From: JANTGF01 sp963750735
Lineage (GTDB): Bacteria; Bacteroidota; Bacteroidia; Bacteroidales; VadinHA17
Direction of reading: 5' to 3'
Length of the DNA: 64,000 nucleotides
NCBI GenBank assembly: GCA_963750735.1
Contig: CAVVRY010000003.1
Span: 186,001 to 250,000, forward strand
Shown: positions 34,549 to 43,991 of the stretch, piece by piece
How the letters are laid out: each line of letters begins with the position of its first letter
Numbering within the stretch: position 1 is the first letter of the stretch
Program-made: the position numbers and the translations under genes
Notes under the pieces: model-generated
Told to the model about the DNA's origin: nothing
Seen by the model: the letters and a program-made list of their open reading frames with translations, nothing else
Databases searched by the model: none

Positions 34549-36870
34549 CTACTTAAAAGACACACCGGTGCCTGTATTCAGTCCATTTATTGTTTCAAAA
34601 TCTTCTGAATATGAGGCATAAGTAACGATCTCAAAGGTATCACCAACAGCCGGAACAAAATTATCAATTAGACTGATTGTAAGTGTTCCGCCCAATGTGG
34701 CTTCACCTGTAATATCTAATCTGTCATTATTCTCACTTGTTGGTGTTCCGCCAATTTCTATATTTAATTTGGATGTAGGAGTAGTTGGATAGTCAGTACG
34801 TAATATCAAAACTCCTGCAGAATTTCCCGGGCTGACTGTTCCCTCATTGGAAAAACCACGCGAAAACAGCAGGGTGCCTGTTCCCAGAATCTCACCTCCT
34901 TGCATATTAGAAAACCTGAGAAAGATGTTAGGCGTACCCGAGCCGGATTTAATATATTCTCCATCATTGACGAAATAGCTGGTATTACCACCATAGCCCA
35001 GATTATAATTGGAGTTGAGCTGGTCCAAAAAAGAGCCGTTATTGGAAAACGTGGTTCCATTTGCCATATAGATAGTCCCTGCCTCCCAGATAGTTGTTCC
35101 ATTATTTACTAGATTGCGGAAGAGAGATTTCTGATTTGCTGTACTGAGTCGAAGAGTGGCACCCGAAGTAAGGTGCATTGTACCGGATCCTCTAATTTCG
35201 CGACCGGACCAATTCAAAGATTTCAAAATAGCAATTGAGTCACTGCCATATATATAACCGCTTAATTGGATGGAATCAATTGAGATCGGTTCACCTGTAT
35301 TGAAATCAACTCTACCTGTTATTGCCAGCTCCTGCCCGTGATTCAGGTTTACAATGCTTGCAGCCTCCTCAAAAACAGTTGTATTTGAGGCGAAAACAGA
35401 GTTCCCTGTGATGTCGTAATTTGCCTGTACAGTAATATTACTCCTGAATTCAACAATGCCCGCACCACTTACCTGACCACCAAGAGTTACATAACTAGCG
35501 AGATTTAACAGAGTGCCATCGTTCACAAGAATACTGCCGGTGCTATTACCTCCACGACTGAATGATACCTGACTCGTTTGAATATCCATTAAGTTGTTGT
35601 TAGTAAAACCAACCATCAGGTTGGTCACGCCCGAGCCGGATTTAATATATTCTCCATCATTGACGAAATAGCTGGTATTACCACCATAGCCCAGATTATA
35701 ATTGGAGTTGAGCTGGTCCAAAAAAGAGCCGTTATTGGAAAACGTGGTTCCATTTGCCATATAGATAGTCCCTGCCTCCCAGATAGTTGTTCCATTATTT
35801 ACTAGATTGCGGAAGAGAGATTTCTGATTTGCTGTACTGAGTCGAAGAGTGGCACCCGAAGTAAGGTGCATTGTACCGGATCCTCTAATTTCGCGACCGG
35901 ACCAATTCAAAGATTTCAAAATAGCAATTGAGTCACTGCCATATATATAACCGCTTAATTGGATGGAATCAATTGAGATCGGTTCACCTGTATTGAAATC
36001 AACTCTACCTGTTATTGCCAGCTCCTGCCCGTGATTCAGGTTTACAATGCTTGCAGCCTCCTCAAAAACAGTTGTATTTGAGGCGAAAACAGAGTTCCCT
36101 GTGATGTCGTAATTTGCCTGTACAGTAATATTACTCCTGAATTCAACAATGCCCGCACCACTTACCTGACCACCAAGAGTTACATAACTAGCGAGATTTA
36201 ACAGAGTGCCATCGTTCACAAGAATACTGCCGGTGCTATTACCTCCACGACTGAATGATACCTGACTCGTTTGAATATCCATTAAGTTGTTGTTAGTAAA
36301 ACCAACCATCAGGTTGGTCACGCCCGAGCCGGATTTAATATATTCTCCATCATTGACGAAATAGCTGGTATTACCACCATAGCCCAGATTATAATTGGAG
36401 TTGAGCTGGTCCAAAAAAGAGCCGTTATTGGAAAACGTGGTTCCATTTGCCATATAGATAGCCCCTGCCTCCCAGATGGCTGTTCCATTATTTACTAGAT
36501 TGCGGAAGAGAGATTTCTGATTTGCTGTACTGAGTCTTAATGTAGCTTCAGGTGCAATGGTTAGAGTACCGGTACCTCCCAAATTGCGTTGGCCCCAGGT
36601 CATATCCTTTGTTACCTCTAAATCAAAGTCTCCATCCAGGTCAGTATTCAACACCAGTTTAGCAATTGTCACATCTGCTGTTAATGTGACTTTGCCTGAA
36701 TTCACAATTGCAGTATCCTGGCTGCCTGGAACACCATTTGGTGTCCAGTTGGTTGATAATGCCCAATCGCCGGTGACCCCATTCCAGGTATAGGTGGTTT
36801 GGGCACTATTAGATTGAATAAAAAAGATAAAAAGTGCAATACTCAGGCATAACTTAACAAATGAATTCAT
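34549..36870 (-). CDS. Large secreted repeat protein with autotransporter-like beta repeats
   Basis: A 773-aa protein with a signal peptide (LCLSIALFIFFIQSNSAQ) followed by TYTWNGVTGDWALSTNWTPNGVPG, a segment common at the start of beta-solenoid surface proteins. Then come long repeats: STANQKSLFRNLVNNGT, WEAGTIYMANGTTFSNNGSF, GYGGNTSYFVNDGEYIKSGSG. The C-terminal end GDTFEIVTYASYSEDFETI resembles a beta-solenoid cap. A 231-aa unit occurs twice plus a partial third. The T9SS tail sits in the next frame, so the intact protein was about 985 aa, exported by type IX secretion. Function unknown; adhesin-like is a fair guess. Confidence 0.75.
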   Translation of the reverse strand: MNSFVKLCLSIALFIFFIQSNSAQTTYTWNGVTGDWALSTNWTPNGVPGSQDTAIVNSGKVTLTADVTIAKLVLNTDLDGDFDLEVTKDMTWGQRNLGGTGTLTIAPEATLRLSTANQKSLFRNLVNNGTAIWEAGAIYMANGTTFSNNGSFLDQLNSNYNLGYGGNTSYFVNDGEYIKSGSGVTNLMVGFTNNNLMDIQTSQVSFSRGGNSTGSILVNDGTLLNLASYVTLGGQVSGAGIVEFRSNITVQANYDITGNSVFASNTTVFEEAASIVNLNHGQELAITGRVDFNTGEPISIDSIQLSGYIYGSDSIAILKSLNWSGREIRGSGTMHLTSGATLRLSTANQKSLFRNLVNNGTTIWEAGTIYMANGTTFSNNGSFLDQLNSNYNLGYGGNTSYFVNDGEYIKSGSGVTNLMVGFTNNNLMDIQTSQVSFSRGGNSTGSILVNDGTLLNLASYVTLGGQVSGAGIVEFRSNITVQANYDITGNSVFASNTTVFEEAASIVNLNHGQELAITGRVDFNTGEPISIDSIQLSGYIYGSDSIAILKSLNWSGREIRGSGTMHLTSGATLRLSTANQKSLFRNLVNNGTTIWEAGTIYMANGTTFSNNGSFLDQLNSNYNLGYGGNTSYFVNDGEYIKSGSGTPNIFLRFSNMQGGEILGTGTLLFSRGFSNEGTVSPGNSAGVLILRTDYPTTPTSKLNIEIGGTPTSENNDRLDITGEATLGGTLTISLIDNFVPAVGDTFEIVTYASYSEDFETINGLNTGTGVSFK
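34945..36330. repeat. 693-bp tandem repeat inside the secreted repeat protein gene
   Basis: Two copies, about 34945-35637 and 35638-36330, which I find identical wherever compared, then a partial third copy to about 36530 that differs at scattered bases. The period of 693 bp is 231 codons, so the frame is kept. Confidence 0.85.
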
Positions 36871-37411
36871 TTCTTCCTAATTTAAGTGATTAATAAAATT
36901 TTAGTTGCTGGCAGCATTTTAAATAAGAACTCAAAAAAATCTGTATCTACAAATTGTTGAAAGAGCAAATAATAATTACTTTTTTATTATAATTAATTGT
37001 TCTCAATTGGCTCCAAAAATCATTTTAATAAATCGGGCAAGGATGATTTTTGAATACATATCGAAAAATTCGACATAAGTTACATATGTTTTTGAAGAAT
37101 GTCAAATTTCCCGACCACTATTTGATTAATTTCAATTTATTAGGGATTGAAATTCTACATTTCTTGACTATCAAAAAAGGCGGTACTCTTTTTAGTCTCG
37201 ATTGCAAGTCTAATAATCTGAAAGATGTTGCTGCTCCAACTAGATTTGATTAGGAGCATAACTAAATACTCATAGTATTATTAGATCAGAATATTACTGG
37301 ATCCATTCAGGAAAGGCCTTTGCTGCTGTGATCAAGTCCCTTGATGAAGGACATGTTTTTGTCATGAAGGTTAATGTGGTCTCCGCTACTCGGAGTTTCA
37401 GGTTTCTTTTT
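36871..37411. other. Intergenic region without a supported gene
   Basis: About 540 bp between the repeat-protein start and the tRNA-linked repeats. A 67-codon frame at 37050-37253 has no recognisable feature and unusual composition; I do not call it. Near the right edge is a small hairpin, CTCCG-CTACT-CGGAG (37381-37395). Nothing else is seen. Confidence 0.5.
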
Positions 37412-37443
37412 TCAGACTGAACAGGCAAGCCTGCAAGTCTTCA

Positions 37444-37477
37444 TAAAAAAGCCCTTCTGCATTTGGCAGTAGGGCTT
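37444..37477 (-). terminator. Rho-independent terminator after the tRNA-linked array
   Basis: On the minus strand, AGCCCT-A-CTGC / GCAG-A-AGGGCT with a 5-base loop, followed by a run of T (plus-strand A at 37445-37450). It closes the tRNA-Arg plus repeat array transcript. Confidence 0.65.
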
Positions 37478-37483
37478 GTGCTT

Positions 37484-37879
37484 GTAGCTCCAACAGGCGC
37501 GGTGCTGTGAATAAATGAGCCGGTGGCTCATTTTAAGCATCGGTAGGGACTGCAGGGTTGCCGTTCGATTCCTGGAAATATGAAAAAAAAGGCAGTCAAA
37601 TTTGACTGCCAGAAAGTAGCTCCACCAGGCGCGGTGCTGTGAATAAATGAGCCGGTGGCTCATTTTAAGCATCGGTAGGGACTGCAGGGCGGATGTTCGA
37701 TTCCTGGATTTATGAAAAGAAAGGCAGTCAAATTTGATTGCCAGAAAGTAGCTCCACCAGGCGCGGTGCTGTGAATAAATGAGCCAATGGCTCATTTTAA
37801 GCATCGGTAGGGACTGCAGGGCGGATGTTCGATTCCTGAATATATGAAAAAAAAGACAGTCAAATTTGACTGCCAGAAA
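37484..37879 (-). repeat. Three 132-bp tandem repeats derived from the tRNA-Arg 3' flank
   Basis: Units start at 37484, 37616 and 37748, and the tRNA 3' end starts at 37880: an exact 132-bp period. Each unit, read on the minus strand, holds a palindromic terminator (GGCAGTCAAA/TTTGACTGCC), an inverted copy of the tRNA T-arm (CCAGGAATCGAAC), a hairpin AAATGAGCC-N3-GGCTCATTT, and the last 13 bases of tRNA-Arg (CCTGGTGGAGCTA). Unit 3 changes the hairpin loop from ACC to ATT with the stem intact. 132 is divisible by 3, which creates a spurious 130-codon open frame. Confidence 0.85.
37847..37874 (-). terminator. Rho-independent terminator of tRNA-Arg
   Basis: Near-perfect 20-base palindrome (37855-37874) followed on the minus strand by eight T (37847-37854), 7 bp after the tRNA 3' end. 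Copies of it occur in every 132-bp unit (37591-37610 and 37723-37742). Confidence 0.75.
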
Positions 37880-37880
37880 G

Positions 37881-37952
37881 TAGCTCCACCAGGAATCGAA
37901 CCTGGATCTACGGTTTAGGAAACCGCTATTCTATCCATTGAACTATGGAGCC
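37881..37952 (-). tRNA. tRNA-Arg (anticodon CCT)
   Basis: 72-nt cloverleaf on the minus strand. Acceptor GGCTCCA/TGGAGCT (first pair G-T) with discriminator A; D-arm GTTC...GAAT; anticodon stem GCGGT/ACCGT with loop TTCCTAA, so anticodon CCT reading AGG; T-arm CCAGG-TTCGATT-CCTGG. CCA is not encoded. A strong terminator follows at once. Confidence 0.93.
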
Positions 37953-37974
37953 TTAACTATATAACCATACTCAG

Positions 37975-38031
37975 AGGAAACCGCTATTCCCTGCCTGCCG
38001 GCAGGCATGGTATCCATTGAACTATGGAGCC
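37975..38031 (-). pseudogene. Duplicate 5' half of tRNA-Arg with a 21-bp palindromic insert
   Basis: On the minus strand the bases from the tRNA 5' end through the anticodon loop (GGCTCCATAG... to GGTTTCCT) are repeated 22 bp upstream of the intact gene. A 21-bp insert (37990-38010) interrupts the D-arm; it contains the perfect palindrome TGCCTGCCGGCAGGCA (37992-38007). No 3' half follows, so no functional tRNA is expected. Confidence 0.8.
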
Positions 38032-38217
38032 AAATTAATATTGGCTTGCAAAAATATTGAAAAACTATGGCTTTTACAAAAGTTTCAATTAGTTTAATAG
38101 GTTAGATGTAATGCTCTAGTTTTTAGATCCGATAGGATAATTCTAGCTTACTTTGAAGTAAACAGTTACAACACCAATGTCAATATATTAGTGATTTTAA
38201 ATCAATATAAATAATTG

Positions 38218-38225
38218 TATATTTG
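38218..38225 (+). promoter_or_regulatory. Candidate -7 element (TATATTTG)
   Basis: Full match to TAnnTTTG, 31 bp before the chosen ATG of the outer-membrane protein gene. It overlaps a TTG that a longer frame would use as start, so ATG 38256 is preferred. Confidence 0.45.
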
Positions 38226-38255
38226 ACTTCTAGTAAACTACTTAAACATGCTGCT

Positions 38256-38849
38256 ATGAAAAAACTACTTTTTCTACTATTTATTTTATTTGCAGTTGTG
38301 GCTCTTTCTTTTGGTCAGAATGAAACCCAATCAACTCAGGATACAACAGCCTTTACTCAGCAAACCACACAGCCAGAACAACAATCTGTTCAGAAACAGA
38401 AACAAAAAAGAGTATATTTTGGTGGGAATGTTGGTTTTAGCTTTGGAAGTTATACCAGAATTGGGATCTATCCTCTTGTCGGCTTCAAAATTACCCCAAA
38501 ATTATCAATAGGGTTGAAAATAGGGTACGAATATTTAAAATACAATAATAGTGTTGATGAATACTCTACTTCCAACTATGGTGGAAGTATTTTTGCAAGA
38601 TATAGAATTATACCACGACTGTATGTTCATGTTGAATATGAAGCCACAAACTATGGACTTCTTGATATTAATAGTGATGTATATCGTCAATGGGTTAATT
38701 TTCTGTATCTGGGTGGTGGATACAGCCAACCTATTGGTGGCAATGCCTACCTCAACCTTCAGGTATTGTTTGATGTATTGAATGATGAGAACTCTCCCTA
38801 CAACTCATGGGAACCCATTTTTAGTGTTGGTGTTGCAGTAGGGTTTTAA
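38256..38849 (+). CDS. Small outer-membrane beta-barrel protein
   Basis: About 197 aa from ATG 38256 (MKKLLFLLFILFAVVALSFGQ, a clear signal peptide). A Gln/Thr-rich linker (residues 22-52) precedes an eight-strand-like barrel beginning RVYFGGNVGFSFGSYTRIGIYPLVGFKITPKLSIGLKIGYEYLKYN and ending in FSVGVAVGF with a terminal Phe. It resembles the OmpA/OmpX-like outer-membrane barrels common in Bacteroidota; no specific function can be given. CvpA follows after 15 bp, probably in one transcript. Confidence 0.75.
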   Translation: MKKLLFLLFILFAVVALSFGQNETQSTQDTTAFTQQTTQPEQQSVQKQKQKRVYFGGNVGFSFGSYTRIGIYPLVGFKITPKLSIGLKIGYEYLKYNNSVDEYSTSNYGGSIFARYRIIPRLYVHVEYEATNYGLLDINSDVYRQWVNFLYLGGGYSQPIGGNAYLNLQVLFDVLNDENSPYNSWEPIFSVGVAVGF

Positions 38850-38864
38850 AAGCAGAATATTTTT

Positions 38865-39401
38865 ATGATTGTATTTGACATTATACTGGCTATTTTTCTT
38901 GGCTGGGCCTTTATTAAAGGATTACGCAATGGATTCATCCACGAGGTAGCTTCACTGGCAGCGCTAATCCTTGGAATTTATGGTGCTATTCGATTTTCAG
39001 ATTATACGGCAGGATTGCTAATTGAGCATTTTAGCATGACCGGAAAATATCTCGGGATCCTTGCTTTAGCGCTGACTTTTGTTGCTATTGTAATCCTTGT
39101 ACATTTTGTGGGTGAGATAGTTGATAAATTAGTAAAAGCGGTTGCCCTGGGTTTTGTAAATAAAATATTCGGGGCAGTTTTTGGTTTATTAAAAATGGCT
39201 TTTATTCTAAGCTTAATATTATTCATAGTAAATGAATTCGACAGAAAAACTCATTTTCTTCCAAAAGACAAGCTTGAGGATTCCATACTCTATGCACCGA
39301 TATCCGGATTTTTTCCATTCATTTTTCACAATATAAATCTTGAAAATCTGGAGATCCCAAAATTTAAGGAAAAGGATAAATCGAACCCAATTCAAATTTA
39401 A
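38865..39401 (+). CDS. cvpA: CvpA-family membrane protein
   Basis: A 178-aa inner-membrane protein with four spans in the CvpA layout (IILAIFLGWAFIKGLRNGFIHEVASLAALILGIYGAI; LVHFVGEIVDKLVKAVALGFVNKIFGAVFGLLKMAFILSLIL) and a charged C-terminal tail. The family is tied to colicin V production and envelope homeostasis in enterobacteria; the molecular role is not settled. Complete. Confidence 0.88.
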   Translation: MIVFDIILAIFLGWAFIKGLRNGFIHEVASLAALILGIYGAIRFSDYTAGLLIEHFSMTGKYLGILALALTFVAIVILVHFVGEIVDKLVKAVALGFVNKIFGAVFGLLKMAFILSLILFIVNEFDRKTHFLPKDKLEDSILYAPISGFFPFIFHNINLENLEIPKFKEKDKSNPIQI

Positions 39402-39584
39402 TTATTGATAATAAAATAAGTTGCAATTAATGTATAATTGTATTTTGAATCCCTGTTGATAATATTTAATACTAATCTGCTACTATTACAACCTTAAGGT
39501 CTTAAATAAATACAATAAATTCGAACACCAGATAATGATCGTAAAAATTACTTCGTCTCAACAAAACTTGATTTAATTAATACT

Positions 39585-40703
39585 ATGAAAAAGCAATTTC
39601 TTTTTATTTTTTTTGGAGCTTTAATTGCCTCAATAACAATTTCCTGTAAAGAAAAACAGGCAGTTCAGGCACCTCCACCGGAAATACAGGTAGTTAAAGT
39701 TCTACAACAGGATGTCCCTATATACAAGGACTTTGTAGGTCAATTGTATGGTTTGAAAGACATTCCAATACGCGCAAGGGTAGAAGGATTCTTAGACAAT
39801 ATCTACTTTGATGAAGGTACAGCAGTTAAAAAAGGGCAATTGCTTTATGCGATAGATCCTCAGCCATTTATGGCGGATGTTGCAGCTCAGGAAAGTAAAC
39901 TGGCCGAAGCAAAAACGTTCCTTGTTAATGCTGAAAATGAACTGGCCAGATACAAACCTTTGGCGGAAATAAATGCTGTTAGTAAAAGTGACTTGGATGC
40001 AGCACAATCAACCCGCGATGCCGCAGAATCATCGGTGGAGGCTGCAAAAGCAAATCTCAGAATTATCTGAAATAAATCTTAGTTATACGAAAGTTTATTC
40101 ACCGCTCTATGGGGTAATAGGAAAAACAGAGGCCCGGGAAGGGGAATTTGTGGGAAAATCACCAAATCCTGTTATTCTGAATACTGTTTCAAGAATAGAT
40201 ACTATGCGTGTACAGTTTTTTCTTACTGAATCGGAATACCTGACTCTTATACAAGAGGTTTTAGTAAGACAGAAAAGTCAGGAAGAAACCAGAACAAGAG
40301 ATGAATACAAACTTGAGTTGATTATTATCAGATGGCTCCAAATACCCTGAAAAAGGGAGAACCGATTTTATAAACCGAAATATTGATCCAACAACCGGGT
40401 CAATGCTGGTTGAAGCACAATTTCCAAACAGCGATGGAGTTTTAAGGCCGGGATTGTATGCGAAGATCCGGGCACAGTATGGACCTGGTTGAAGGGGCAT
40501 TACTCGTTCCCCAACGATGTGTTTCTGAGTTGCAGGGGCAATATTCGGTTTTTGTAGTAAAGGACGACAACACTGTTCAAGCCAGACAAATAACTGTAGG
40601 AGAACGCCTTGGGGATTTATGGCTGATAACTGAAGGCTTGAATGCAGGAGAAAGTGTGGTGATTGATGGCCTTCAAAAGGTAGGCTCAGGTCTTAAAAAT
40701 TAA
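39585..40703 (+). pseudogene. RND efflux membrane-fusion lipoprotein (AcrA type), frameshifted
   Basis: Starts MKKQFLFIFFGALIASITISCKEK, a lipoprotein signal with Cys near 21. The lipoyl/hairpin halves follow (FVGQLYGLKDIPIRARVEGFLDNIYFDEGTAVKKGQLLYAIDP; SYTKVYSPLYGVIGKTEAREGEFVG). The beta-barrel and proximal domains are in later frames (NRNIDPTTGSMLVEAQFPNSDGVLRPGLYAKIRA; LVEGALLVPQRCVSELQGQYSVFVVKDDNTVQ). Breaks lie near 40068, 40325 and 40485. Restored length is about 370 aa. First gene of an RND operon with pump and outer-membrane factor; export of drugs, detergents or similar is expected. Confidence 0.8.
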
Positions 40704-40752
40704 TCCTACACTGATTGAATTCGAAAGTAAAACCAACCTTCAATAATTAGAC

Positions 40753-43700
40753 ATGGCTGAGAATAAAGGAAATTTTTTCGTTCATCGGCCTATAGTGGCA
40801 ATGGTAATTGCCATTGTGATTGTAATTGTCGGTAGCAGTATCATTGATTGGCCTTGCCCTTGAGCAGTATCCAAATCTAACGCCCCCAATTGTTGAAGTC
40901 AGGGGAACCTACACAGGTGCCAACGCAATTAGCGTTGAAGAATCGGTGGCAGCTCCCCTGGAGCAGGAAATTAATGGTGTGGACAACATGATTTATATGA
41001 AATCTACCAATGCCAATGATGGTACCATGGTTATTCAGGTTTCATTCGATGTTGGTACAGACCCTGATATGAATACAGTTTTGGCTCAGAACAGGGTTTC
41101 GGCTGCTTCTGCAAAACTTGCCCCCTGATGTAACCAAATATGGCGTTACTACCAAAAAGTCATTGCCTAATATAATGTTGGCCATTGCATTTACTTCTGA
41201 TGGGAGATACGACCAGGATTTTCTTGGCAACTATGCATTGATCAATATTAAGGATCAGTTGGCCAGAATCAAAGGAATTGGCCGTGTTGATGTGATGGGT
41301 GCTGCCAATTATTCGATGCGAATATGGGTAAAACCCGACCGACTGGCACAAATGGGAATGACGTTCCGGAAATCATGAATGCCATCAATGAACAGAATGT
41401 CATTGTTCCGGGTGGAAAATTTGGAGCTGAACCAGCCCCTCCTGGAACAGAATTCACCTATACAGTAAGATTACCAGAGCGGTTTAATTCACCTGAAGCA
41501 TTCGAAAATATTGTGATCCGCACAAATCCGTGATGGTTCGCAGGTTAAAATGGGAGATATCGCAACTGTCAACCTTGGGGTAGAAACTTATAATATGATC
41601 CCTCGGACCAATGGAGAAACTTGTGCCATTATCGCTCTTTATCAGGCTCCTGGATCCAATGCGGTTGAACTGGCTGAACACGTAATTGCTGAGATGCGAG
41701 CTCTGGCGAAAAGTTTCCCGGAAAGCGTTAAATATGAAGTTGGCCTTGATACTACTCTACCCATTACAGCAGGAATAAGGGATATTATTGTTACTTTAAT
41801 TATTGCACTGGTGTTGGTAATATTGGTAGTATTTATTTTTATCCAGGACTGGCGGGCAACACTTATCCCAACCCTGGCAATCCCTGTTTCCCTGATTGGT
41901 GCATTTATCTTTTTCCCGATGCTTGGGTTTACCATCAACGTTTTATCACTTTTAGGACTTGTACTCGCCATCGGAATTGTAGTTGATGATGCCATTGTTG
42001 TGGTGGAAGCTGTACAGGTGAATATTGCTAATGGCATGAAAACCAAGGAAGCTACTTTGGATGCAATGGCAAAAGTTACTGCACCGGTTATCGCAACCAC
42101 CCTTGTTTTAATTGCAGTATTTATCCCGGTAGCGGGAATGGCAGGAATTACAGGAGTTTTATATCAGCAATTTGCCATTACCATCGTTGTTTCTGTGATT
42201 GTATCATCAATCAATGCTCTTACACTTAGTCCAGCACTTTGCTCCATTTTGTTAAAAGAACCGAAGCCTTATAAAGGACCTTTGGGTTGGTTCTTTGGGA
42301 AATTCAATAAATGGATGGATAAAAGTACAGAATCATACATGAGTGTAACCAATATTGTTACACGAAAAATCAAGCGGAGTGTTGTGTTTATTGTAATTAT
42401 GACAATAGCAGCAGGCATATTTGGCAAACTGGTACCTGGAGGTTTTATCCCTGAAGAAGATATGGGATACTTCTATGTAAATATTCAATTGCCCAGATGC
42501 AGCCTCACTGCAGAGAACAGCTGTTATTTCAAATCGAATTGAGGAGATACTTCTCGAATACCCCGAAGTTCAATTTGTACTGAATGCAACAGGTTATAGC
42601 ATGCTTTCAGGATCCATGATTCCCAACAATGGGTTTATGTTTGTAACAATGAGGCTAACTGGTCAGAGAGAGAAATTACAGTAAAGGAAATGATTAATAA
42701 AATTAATACCCGGCTACGAAAGGAAATAAAAGGGGCTCAGGTTTTTGCTTTTGGTCCACCCGCTCTTCCTAGGTTTAGGAAACGGATCCGGATTTAGCAT
42801 CATGTTGCAGGACAGGGCAGGTAATACTCCTGAATACCTGGCCGAAAATGCCATGAAATTTATTAAAGCTGCCAACGAACGTCCTGAAATTGGATCAGCT
42901 TTTACCACATTCCAGGCCACTGTACCACAGAGATATATGGATATTGACAAAGAAAAGGCTTTAAAGCTTGGAGTTAATTTAAATGATTTGTATTCAACCG
43001 TTGGGGCCTTTATGGGTGGGGCCTATGTGAATGATTTTACCCGCTTTGGGAGATTCTATAAAACCTATATTCAGGCAGAACCGGAATACCGCGTTGATGA
43101 ATCACAAATAAACAATTTCTTTATTAAAAATAAGGATGGGAATATGGTTCCACTGGCTACAATAGCCACTTTAATACCTATTTCCGGTCCTGATTATACT
43201 ACCCGATTTAATCTTTACAGGTCAGTTGAAGTAACTGGAGGACCTGCTGAGGGCTATACTTCAGACCAGGCCAGAACCGCCCTGAAGGAAGTTGCTGCAA
43301 CAGAATTGCCTGGTGACATGAACTTTACATGGAATGCAATGTCGTATCAGGAGGAAAAAGCCTCTGGCTCACTGGTGATGATTTTAACATTTTCCTTATT
43401 ATTTGTATTCCTAATACTATCCGCGCAGTACGAAAGTTGGTCACTCCCATTCAGTATTCTACTCGGAACACCTTTTGCTATATTCGGTGCTTTATTTGCA
43501 CTATGGGTTGGAAGGCTTATCAGCCCAACATTTGAGAATAACATATTTGCGCAGGTATCCTTTGTTATGCTAATTGGTATGGCTGCGAAGAATGCCATTC
43601 TGATCGTAGAGTTTGCCAACGATGAATTCAAAAAAGGTCTTTCACTTATCGAAGCAGCACTGAATGCAGCAAAATCAAGATTCAGGCCTATTTTGATGAC

Positions 43701-43893
43701 AGCATTTTCTTTCATCTTAGGGGTTTTCCCATTGGTAATTGCATCTGGTACCGGTGCGGAGGCTAGAAAAGTAATGGGGGTGGCATTGCTGGGAGGAATG
43801 ACAGTTGCTACCCTCCTGGGAGTATTCCTATACCCGATGCTGTTTGTTTTCATAGGAAAATTGCAGGGTACGAAAAGAAAAGAGAAGCTGTAG
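40753..43893 (+). pseudogene. RND efflux pump (AcrB/HAE1 family), frameshifted many times
   Basis: Conceptual protein of about 1045 aa from ATG 40753 (MAENKGNFFVHRPIVAMVIAIVIVI). Family landmarks appear in order over several frames: LEQYPNLTPPIVEVRGTYTGANA, DVTKYGVTTKK, the large transmembrane block with LGLVLAIGIVVDDAIVVVEAV (charged pair for proton transfer), GGFIPEEDMGYFYVNIQLP, and the C-terminal SFVMLIGMAAKNAILIVEFAN. Breaks lie near 40840, 41120, 41355, 41530, 42505, 42650 and 42770. Most are repaired by one base, for example dropping a T from CTTGCCCCC near 41118 or a C from CCCAG near 42496. Gene order matches acrA-acrB-oprM. Confidence 0.85.
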
Positions 43894-43991
43894 CTACAAC
43901 AGAAAATATTCAACCTATTGTTGAAAACTAAACAAATTGTTAGAAATTGAAATTATGATTTCTTTTTGAAATTAGAAACTCGTTAAGAATT

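Noticed and set aside
37050..37253. 67-aa plus-strand open frame
   Set aside because: No recognisable features, poor composition, no promoter; likely chance.
37412..37804. 130-aa open frame on the minus strand made of 44-aa repeats
   Set aside because: It arises only because the 132-bp repeat period is divisible by three; it runs through terminator palindromes and has no signal or domain.
37484..37879. CRISPR array
   Set aside because: Units are near-identical over all 132 bp with no variable spacers, and no cas genes are near.
37881..38031. Integrated genetic element bounded by tRNA attL/attR
   Set aside because: No integrase or cargo genes lie between the copies, and the duplicated part is the 5' half rather than the 3' end that integrases usually duplicate.
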